DNA from: Tannerella sp.
Lineage (GTDB): Bacteria > Bacteroidota > Bacteroidia > Bacteroidales > Tannerellaceae
Assembly: GCA_031263835.1 (NCBI GenBank)
Contig: JAISEZ010000015.1
Span: forward strand, 1-5,529
Length of the DNA: 5,529 nucleotides
Direction: 5' to 3'
Part shown: one piece after another, positions 1 through 4,973 of the stretch
Layout of the letters: each line of letters starts with the position of its first letter
Position numbering within the stretch: position 1 is the stretch's first letter
Notes under the pieces: generated by a model
Seen by the model: only the letters and a program-made list of their open reading frames with translations
The model's database searches: none
Told to the model about the DNA's origin: nothing
Translations under genes and position numbers: made by a program

Positions 1-1480
1 CACTAATTTCCAGCCCTTTCGTTGCTGTTTCCCAGCCAAGTATTTCGGCGCAGGTGAAAAAGGAGGTCATCGAGACGCCCAGAATGCCGTGCAGGTTCAG
101 GTTCTGTCCGGTCAGTAACAGGTTGGGGATGGGCGTTCGCGGCGTGAGCAGGGTATACATCGGCCGGGTGCAGTCCTTGCGGATACCGTAGGCCGAACCT
201 TCCACCGCATTTGTGTAGGAGGCATAGGAAAGCGGCGTACTCGTGTACATCTTTTCCACGGCGTCGCGCAGTTCGGGAATCTGTCCGGAGGCCAAGCGGA
301 TGCAGGCTTCCGCCTTATCCGCTTTCAACCGCATATAGGATTCGCCCCGCCTGCCGGGCGGCAGGTCTTTCCAGGGCGCCACTTCGCTCCAGGACATCGG
401 CGTGAGAATGTCCAGCGCCGGCGCACAGACGCCCGTCTCCGGCGGATAATAACTGACCATCACGCATTTCAGACCGTCTTCCGGGTCGTCGTGCCAGCTA
501 TCCGACCGGTTTTCGTGCACGAACAGGTTCCGGTTCCGGTATGGCACGCTGTCCGGTTTCAGCCGGAGGTGCAGCGTAAACATCCCGAACGTGTTCTCCA
601 GCGAGGCAATCCGTTTCCGGTAGATGTTCCGCAGCAGCTTTGTCTCGTCCGTCAGCGACAGCGTATATGCCGGATGCACGTCCGAAATCACCCAGCGCGC
701 CGACAGCCGTTCCTCGCCGTTCACCTCGACCGTCGCCAGCCGTCCGCCCGCCTCCGTCAGGCGCGTCACTTCCGCCTGCGTCCGCACCTCGCCGCCCATC
801 GCCCGGAGATGCTGCGACAGCCGTTCGGCAATCTGCGACCCGCCGCCGCGCAGCCGCCATGCGCTCCGGATAAAGGAACTGTTGATTTGTGCAAACAGGT
901 AGAGCGGGAGCGTGCCGGCACGCAGCTCCATCTTCAGCGACGTGCCCGAAAGGACTTTGCGGAGCTGCGGGTCGCTCACCGTTTCGTTCAGGTAGTCATA
1001 GGCCGACCGCGCAAACAGGGAGGAGGTGTACAGTTCATCTGCATTTCCGGGCGTAAAGGCGTCGAACAGGTGTTCGCCGACGCGCTTCAGGAAAGCGGTG
1101 TATGTCGCCAGTTCGCTGCGCCGGGCGGGAAAATGCTGTGCCAGCGTGTCGGCGAAACGTTCGTAACCGTTGGCAAAGGCATACGTTTTTCCGTCGACGG
1201 TCACTTCGTCGAAGGCGGCTTCGTCCAGCCGGTGCCACGGCAAGTCCAGCAATCCGAAAAAACGGAACAGCCGGTGCAGCGGCTGGCCTTCTCCCAGTCC
1301 GCCGACGTAATGGAAACCGGTGTCGAACCGGACCCGGCCGCGCTGAAACGTTTGCAGGCATCCCCCCGGCTGCGCGTGGCGCTCCAGTATGCACACTTTC
1401 ATTCCGTGCCGGGCCAGAATGTAACCGCATTCCAGACCGCCCAGGCCGCTGCCTATGATAATCACGTCGTACCGTTCCAT
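1..1480 (-). CDS. NAD(P)/FAD-dependent oxidoreductase, phytoene desaturase / retinol 13,14-reductase-like (3' end cut off)
   Basis: The frame is open from an ATG at 1480-1478 to the window edge, giving 493 codons. The N-terminus carries a Rossmann FAD-binding motif, GSGLGG at residues 10-15, followed by the acidic residue Glu33 that normally binds the ADP ribose, then PGG (38-40) and FDTGFHYVGG (52-61). The last of these resembles the substrate-side motif of all-trans-retinol 13,14-reductase and CrtI-type desaturases. Near the C-terminus, LLLTGQNLNLHGILG (454-468) is the second FAD-contacting segment, so the protein is almost complete; related enzymes are about 500 residues long. No signal peptide is visible, so it is probably cytosolic or peripheral to the membrane. 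These families oxidise or saturate conjugated lipids such as carotenoids, retinoids or polyenes; the actual substrate cannot be read from sequence. It starts 19 bases after the ATPase stop and is probably the last or a late gene of the rbfA operon. The site before the ATG is A-rich without a clear Shine-Dalgarno. Confidence 0.88.
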   Translation of the reverse strand, partial: MERYDVIIIGSGLGGLECGYILARHGMKVCILERHAQPGGCLQTFQRGRVRFDTGFHYVGGLGEGQPLHRLFRFFGLLDLPWHRLDEAAFDEVTVDGKTYAFANGYERFADTLAQHFPARRSELATYTAFLKRVGEHLFDAFTPGNADELYTSSLFARSAYDYLNETVSDPQLRKVLSGTSLKMELRAGTLPLYLFAQINSSFIRSAWRLRGGGSQIAERLSQHLRAMGGEVRTQAEVTRLTEAGGRLATVEVNGEERLSARWVISDVHPAYTLSLTDETKLLRNIYRKRIASLENTFGMFTLHLRLKPDSVPYRNRNLFVHENRSDSWHDDPEDGLKCVMVSYYPPETGVCAPALDILTPMSWSEVAPWKDLPPGRRGESYMRLKADKAEACIRLASGQIPELRDAVEKMYTSTPLSYASYTNAVEGSAYGIRKDCTRPMYTLLTPRTPIPNLLLTGQNLNLHGILGVSMTSFFTCAEILGWETATKGLEIS

Positions 1481-1499
1481 ATTTTCAGCGTTTTCAGAT

Positions 1500-2183
1500 T
1501 CAACCGTTTTCCTTCCACGAATATTCTTCCGCCGGATAATACCGTAGCGTCCCGTTCACATGCGCGACATGCCTGACTCGCGGCTGCAGGGTCGCCCAGT
1601 CGTGCGAGACGAGGATTACGGCCGCCCTCCGGCTGAAGTCGTCCAGCAGCGCGTAAAGTCGCCGTTCGAACGGCTTGTCGACATACGTATCCGGTTCGTC
1701 GAGCGCCAGCACTTCCGGCTGCGACACGATGGCGCGCCCCAGCAGTACGCGCTGCAGTTCGCCGCCGGAAAGCTCGCCGACCGCCCGTTTCGCAAGCGTC
1801 TCCAGTCCCGTCTGTGCAATGACTTCATCAATTCGCTGCCCGTCTTCGGCGGAAAACCGCTGCAACGGCCGCTTCCCGGCCATCAGCCCCGACGCCACTA
1901 CTTCGCGCACGGAGATGGGAAAACGTCTGTCTATGCGGTTGACCTGCGGCAGGTAACCGATTTTGAGCGCGGAAACCGGCTGCCCGTCGCGGTAAAGGCT
2001 TATGCGTCCCTGCGACGGTTTCAGCAGCCCCAGCATCACCTTGAGCAGCGTGGTCTTTCCGCCGCCGTTCGGGCCGACAATCCCGAGGAAATCATGCGCC
2101 CGGACGGTCAGCGACACATCGTGCAAAACGGTTTTCGCGTCGTAAGCAGCCGTGATATGCGCTATTTCAATTCGCCTGTCCAT
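1500..2183 (-). CDS. Metal-type (Zn/Mn, ZnuC-like) ABC transporter ATP-binding protein
   Basis: A 227-residue ABC ATPase with every catalytic motif intact: Walker A GPNGGGKTT (37-45), Q-loop Gln80, signature LSGGE (138-142), Walker B VLALDEP (158-164) with catalytic Glu163, and switch His194. The segment after the Q-loop, IDRRFPISVREVV (84-96), is typical of the zinc/manganese/iron group (ZnuC, MntB, SitB) rather than of LolD, which would be expected to serve a LolC/E permease. It should hydrolyse ATP at the inner face of the cytoplasmic membrane to drive metal uptake. It begins 20 bases after the fused permease/ZnuA-like gene, with AGGA about five bases before the ATG, which supports one transcript and a functional link with the ZnuA-like domain. 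No ZnuB-like membrane channel is encoded beside it: the next gene is the flavoprotein. It may use a channel encoded elsewhere. Membership in the metal group is clear; the exact metal is not. Confidence 0.93.
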   Translation of the reverse strand: MDRRIEIAHITAAYDAKTVLHDVSLTVRAHDFLGIVGPNGGGKTTLLKVMLGLLKPSQGRISLYRDGQPVSALKIGYLPQVNRIDRRFPISVREVVASGLMAGKRPLQRFSAEDGQRIDEVIAQTGLETLAKRAVGELSGGELQRVLLGRAIVSQPEVLALDEPDTYVDKPFERRLYALLDDFSRRAAVILVSHDWATLQPRVRHVAHVNGTLRYYPAEEYSWKENG

Positions 2184-2203
2184 CGTCCTGTTTTGAGATT
2201 TCT

Positions 2204-3064
2204 TTACAGCAGGCTTTGCGCCATGAAAATCATCTGTTCGCGCCAGTGTGCGTCTAACGGATTAATCATGACCACCCGGGCGCCGATTTCCTTCGCCACC
2301 TGTTCGGCATGTTTGCGGTCGAACTCCTGCTGCATGAACACCACCCGTACCCGCGCTTCCTTCGCACGGTCTACCAGCGCTTTCATCGAAGCGGCCGAAG
2401 GTTCCTTGCCTTCCGATTCGATGGCCAGCTGCGTGAGGTGAAACTCGTCGGCAAAGTAGGTCAATGCCGGATGATAGATGATAAACGTTCTGCATGACAG
2501 GGTATCCAGCAATTCATGCAGGACGCGTTCCGTTTCGTCAATTTCCCGGAGCAGTTCCCGGTAACCGGTTTGATAGGCGGCTTCGTTCGCCGGGTCAAGG
2601 CTCGCGAATGCCTGTAGCGTGTTGCGGGCGATGATGCGGGCGCCGACCGTCGTGTTCCAGATATGCGGGTCTTCCGCGCAGTGAGTGTGACGGGTGTGTG
2701 CCTGTTCCCCGTCCCCTATCCAGCAAATCCCCTCGGAGAGGTCGAAAACCGTCAGGTGCGGGTTATTCTCCCGTATGGTCTGCATCCACACCTGTTCGAA
2801 TCCGATGCGGCCAATCCGGAGATAGGCCCTGCTGCGGGCAAGGCTCACCATCTCGTGCGGCGCGGGGTCGTACGTCTCCGGACTTTGACCGGCAGGCACC
2901 ACCGTATGAACGGCAAAGCGGTCGCCGGCAATCTTTTCCACAAAATAGCGCTGCGGTTCAATGGTCACTGCCACGCGCTGCTCCCGCTCCTGCGTACCGC
3001 CGCATCCCGTCAGCAGCAGGCACGGCAGCAGATACAGCGCCAGCCGTCCCCTTCCCTTCGACAG
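2204..3064 (-). other. ZnuA-like lipoprotein portion with internal signal peptide and lipobox
   Basis: This is the second half of the fused gene. The Leu406 codon (CTG, 3064-3062) sits where a separate lipoprotein would be expected to have its start: read from there it gives a short basic n-region (SKGRGR), an h-region LALYLLPCLLL and lipobox LTGC, with the cysteine codon at 3004-3002. That is a textbook 20-residue lipoprotein signal peptide. An in-frame GTG (Val398, 3088-3086) could also start a separate product, but neither position has a convincing Shine-Dalgarno. The mature part, about 265 residues, is full length for a metal-binding protein. Family alignment from memory shows Glu468 in SPETYDP where many ZnuA proteins have His (DPHTYEP), and Asn673 in INPLD where many have Asp. 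Confidence 0.72.
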
Positions 3065-4279
3065 CCACTTTTTACCGAGGTGGCGCACCGAATACCAGGA
3101 GGCAAGCAGGCCAATCAAAAATACCGTGGCGATGATGGCCAGCAAATCCGTTGCGGCCAGCTTCACCGGGTAATTGTCGCTCATGAACAGTCCCAGGGAA
3201 CTGCCGAGTTTGAGCAGGCCGTATTGCTGCTGGACAAGGCACAGTATCACGCCGAGCGCCATGCCGGTCAACGCGCCCAGCATCGAAATCATACATCCCT
3301 CGAAGAGGAATATCCGGCGGACGAGCCGGTCGCCGGCGCCCATGCTGCGCAACATCCGCACGTCATCCTGCTTCTCAATCATCAGCATGGACAGCGAACT
3401 GACGACGTTGAACAGGGCTATCGCCAGCACGAAAGCCAGAATGAGGAACGTCATCCATTTTTCGGCCTGCATCATCCGGTACGACGCTTCCTGCTGTTCG
3501 TAGCGATTCTGCACCCGGAAGCCGTCGCCCAGCAGCGCGCGGATGCGCTTTTGCACCGCCCTGACGCTGGCTCCGGGCGCCAGCTTCAGTTCCAGCGCGG
3601 ACACTTCCGTCTCATAATGCAGCAGGGTACGCGCCAGCGCAAGGGGCACAAGCATGCAGTTTTCGTCATATTCGGGCTGATTGATGCAGAAGACGCCTCC
3701 AATGAAGGCATATTCCATGCGGTATGAATGCAGCGGATTGGTCAGGTCAACGTTCCGGTCGCGGATGGGCGCATAGATTTCCAGCGGAGCGACAAATCCG
3801 GCGTTCACGCCCAGCGCCGATGCCAGGCCAATCCCCGGTACGGCATAGAATGTGTCGCCCTCCTGCAGTATGAATTTCCCGTCTATCAGCAACGTGTCAA
3901 TAGGCACCATGTCCCGGAACGAAGGGCTTACGCCCTTGACGGCAGCAATGACCTGCCGCCCGCTGTAGCGTACCAGCACGTGCTCCTGCAAAACGTCCGT
4001 ACAGACGGCCACCTCGGGCATCTCGCGGACTTGCCGCATCGCGCCGGCCGCAGGGTCGAACACCTTCGACGTGACGGGCGTAATTTTCAGTTCCGGGTCG
4101 AAATTGCCGAACATGGACGTCACCAGTACCTCGAAACCGTTGAATACCGACATCACGCACACCAGCGCCATTGTCGCAACCATGACGCCGCAAACCGATA
4201 TCATCGAAATGATATTGATGGCATTGTGCGATTTTTTGGCGAAGAGATACCGGAAGGCAATGTAAAGCGGCAGATTCAA
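2204..4279 (-). CDS. Fused protein: LolC/LolE-type (FtsX) ABC permease joined to a ZnuA-like metal-binding lipoprotein
   Basis: One unbroken 691-residue frame. Residues 1-406 form a complete LolC/E-type permease: TM1 about 24-46 leading into SVFNGF (44-49), a periplasmic MacB-like domain (about 50-270), TM2 (about 277-299), the cytoplasmic MLMIEKQDDVRMLRSMGA segment typical of the family, TM3 (about 327-349) and TM4 (about 376-398). LolC/E proteins extract outer-membrane lipoproteins with the ATPase LolD. Residues 407-691 form a complete ZnuA-like binding protein: basic SKGRGR, a hydrophobic core, lipobox LTGC with Cys426, a short His-rich loop (His528, 531, 533), and the likely ligands His539 in EDPHIW and His603 in YHPALTYF. 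The start is TTG at 4279-4277, six bases after rbfA; MNLPLYIAFRYLFAKKSHNA fits the family N-terminus, and no ATG occurs until residue 26. Fusion of these two families is not an arrangement I recognise. It could be real, cleaved at the lipobox, or a recent loss of the stop between two neighbouring genes. Confidence 0.9.
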   Translation of the reverse strand: MNLPLYIAFRYLFAKKSHNAINIISMISVCGVMVATMALVCVMSVFNGFEVLVTSMFGNFDPELKITPVTSKVFDPAAGAMRQVREMPEVAVCTDVLQEHVLVRYSGRQVIAAVKGVSPSFRDMVPIDTLLIDGKFILQEGDTFYAVPGIGLASALGVNAGFVAPLEIYAPIRDRNVDLTNPLHSYRMEYAFIGGVFCINQPEYDENCMLVPLALARTLLHYETEVSALELKLAPGASVRAVQKRIRALLGDGFRVQNRYEQQEASYRMMQAEKWMTFLILAFVLAIALFNVVSSLSMLMIEKQDDVRMLRSMGAGDRLVRRIFLFEGCMISMLGALTGMALGVILCLVQQQYGLLKLGSSLGLFMSDNYPVKLAATDLLAIIATVFLIGLLASWYSVRHLGKKWLSKGRGRLALYLLPCLLLTGCGGTQEREQRVAVTIEPQRYFVEKIAGDRFAVHTVVPAGQSPETYDPAPHEMVSLARSRAYLRIGRIGFEQVWMQTIRENNPHLTVFDLSEGICWIGDGEQAHTRHTHCAEDPHIWNTTVGARIIARNTLQAFASLDPANEAAYQTGYRELLREIDETERVLHELLDTLSCRTFIIYHPALTYFADEFHLTQLAIESEGKEPSAASMKALVDRAKEARVRVVFMQQEFDRKHAEQVAKEIGARVVMINPLDAHWREQMIFMAQSLL

Positions 4280-4285
4280 GCGGCG

Positions 4286-4621
4286 TTATTTTTTCAGGAG
4301 TTGGTCAATATGTTCCACGTAGTCCAGCGAATCGTCGAGAAAGAAACTCAGTTCCGGGATTTTACGCAGTTGCATGCGCACGCGCTGTCCCAGGTCGTAG
4401 CGGATGGTCTTGCTGTTATGCTCAATGGCCTCCATCAGTTCCTGTCCTTTTTCCGAAGGGAAGATGCTGAGATACACTTTCGCCACACTCAGGTCGGCGC
4501 TCACACGTACGGCGCTGACCGAGACCAGCGTACCCCGCATGCTTTTTGTCTGTTTCAGGAAAAGGTCGCCCAGTTCCTTCTGAAGTAGTCGCCCTATTTT
4601 ATTCAATCTTGTTGCTTCCAT
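4286..4621 (-). CDS. rbfA: 30S ribosome-binding factor RbfA
   Basis: A 111-residue basic protein, the usual length for RbfA, which binds the 16S rRNA 5' helix and neck region and helps mature the small ribosomal subunit, especially in the cold. Recognisable parts are the N-terminal helix with TRLNKIGRLLQKELGDLF (4-21), the central strand pattern VRVSADLSVAKVYLSIF (38-54) and the C-terminal helix and strand RYDLGQRVRMQLRKIPEL (74-91) followed by SFFLDDSLDY (92-101). These match the KH-like fold of the family. The start is the ATG at 4621-4619; no Shine-Dalgarno is seen, as is common in Bacteroidetes. It is the first gene of the minus-strand operon, and its stop is only six bases before the TTG start of the fused permease gene, which suggests translational coupling. 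Housekeeping rbfA in front of envelope transport genes is a separate function sharing a promoter. Confidence 0.97.
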   Translation of the reverse strand: MEATRLNKIGRLLQKELGDLFLKQTKSMRGTLVSVSAVRVSADLSVAKVYLSIFPSEKGQELMEAIEHNSKTIRYDLGQRVRMQLRKIPELSFFLDDSLDYVEHIDQLLKK

Positions 4622-4633
4622 ATTACATGTAAT
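4622..4633. promoter_or_regulatory. Perfect 12-bp palindrome abutting the rbfA start codon, with an AUG-UAA start-stop
   Basis: The bases ATTACATGTAAT form a perfect palindrome that ends directly at the rbfA ATG and lies within the predicted leader. On the rbfA strand it also contains ATG (4628-4626) immediately followed by TAA, one base before the real start codon in another frame. It could be a DNA operator or a leader element affecting ribosome loading. The pattern is short enough to be chance in AT-rich sequence. Confidence 0.3.
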
Positions 4634-4657
4634 CAGCTAAATGATTCTATTGAACAG

Positions 4658-4665
4658 CAAAGGTA
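4658..4665 (-). promoter_or_regulatory. Bacteroidetes -7 promoter box for the rbfA operon
   Basis: On the minus strand the bases read TACCTTTG, an exact match to the Bacteroidetes primary-sigma -7 consensus TAnnTTTG. The box lies about 37 bases before the rbfA ATG, predicting a start of transcription near 4651 and a 5' leader of about 30 bases. A TTTG element at the expected -33 spacing (19-21 bases further up) is not present, so strength cannot be judged. An inverted repeat, GAGCG-N5-CGCTC at 4675-4689, occupies the spacer and could be an operator or chance. Confidence 0.6.
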
Positions 4666-4723
4666 CGGATTTTTGAGCGAATACCGCTCCCCGCCCCCGC
4701 TTTTTCCGGAACAAACATGAAAC

Positions 4724-4765
4724 GAGTGATTAGTGGTTAGTGATGAGTGATGAGTGATGAGTGAT
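4724..4765. repeat. Six tandem heptamers (GAGTGAT / TAGTGRT)
   Basis: Six back-to-back 7-base units: GAGTGAT at 4724, TAGTGGT at 4731, TAGTGAT at 4738, and GAGTGAT at 4745, 4752 and 4759. Four of the six are identical and the other two differ by one or two bases. The array lies in the middle of the divergent intergenic region and is not coding on either strand. Seven-base units are consistent with replication slippage, so copy number may vary between strains. Confidence 0.9.
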
Positions 4766-4880
4766 CTTCACGCGGGATGGTTTTGTGCACGGCGGACTGA
4801 CGCCGGAGATGTTCGACTCGAATAGCCCCGTGCAGGCAAAATTGCGGGGCATGTTGCTAAATGCTTGGGTGAACAGTTGA
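4761..4880 (+). other. Uncertain 39-codon open segment with two inverted repeats; possible gene remnant or dispersed repeat
   Basis: Directly after the heptamers a plus-strand frame is open from 4761 to a TGA at 4878-4880, reading through DGFVHGGLTPEMFDSN and then LRGMLLNAWVNS. It has a protein-like composition, but no ATG until 4809 and no ribosome site, so it is not a convincing gene. The same stretch contains the inverted repeats CGGCG-N6-CGCCG (4790-4805) and GCCCCG-N14-CGGGGC (4825-4850). Neither is followed by a T run on either strand, so a simple intrinsic terminator is unlikely. It could be the 3' end of a decayed gene, a structured RNA or a repeat unit joined to the heptamers. I do not recognise the sequence. 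Confidence 0.25.
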
Positions 4881-4937
4881 CACGCCTGCGTTATGGTTAA
4901 AAATTGGATATTCAAAAAGCGAGTAACGGATATTCGC

Positions 4938-4945
4938 TACATTTG
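4938..4945 (+). promoter_or_regulatory. Bacteroidetes -7 promoter box for the rightward lipoprotein gene
   Basis: TACATTTG matches TAnnTTTG exactly and lies 28 bases before the ATG at 4974, predicting transcription from about 4952 and a short leader of about 22 bases. No TTTG is present at the -33 spacing; only a loose TTCA at 4911-4914 is near it. Together with the box upstream of rbfA it defines a divergent promoter pair. Confidence 0.62.
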
Positions 4946-4962
4946 CATCCAAAATTCATAAC

Positions 4963-4968
4963 GGGAGA
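4963..4968 (+). promoter_or_regulatory. Ribosome binding site of the rightward lipoprotein gene
   Basis: GGGAGA lies five bases before the ATG at 4974-4976. It fixes that ATG as the start and contrasts with the absence of such a site before rbfA and before the fused gene. Confidence 0.6.
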
Positions 4969-4973
4969 CAACA

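Noticed and set aside
491..4588. Long plus-strand open frames of 361, 293, 354 and 286 codons lying almost end to end (491-1576, 1560-2441, 2663-3727, 3728-4588)
   Set aside because: They are antisense to well-recognised genes, have no family motifs, are rich in Arg, Gln and His as shadow frames of GC-rich codons usually are, and cross gene boundaries of the real operon.
4790..4850. The two inverted repeats as intrinsic terminators
   Set aside because: Neither stem is followed by a T run on either strand, and no gene ends just before them.
4877..4905. TTGACA at 4877-4882 as a -35 box
   Set aside because: No -10 hexamer at suitable spacing, and Bacteroidetes primary sigma uses a different consensus; the TACATTTG box downstream explains the gene better.
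4730..4915. Minus-strand 61-codon frame ending in the heptamer array
   Set aside because: Its C-terminus is just the translated repeat (repeated Ser-Leu/His-type residues), with no ribosome site or recognisable domain; it overlaps the better but still weak plus-strand frame.
4676..4938. Octamer TATTCGCT shared by both promoters (minus 4683-4676, plus 4931-4938)
   Set aside because: It sits at different distances from the two -7 boxes, and about one shared 8-mer is expected by chance in a region of this size.
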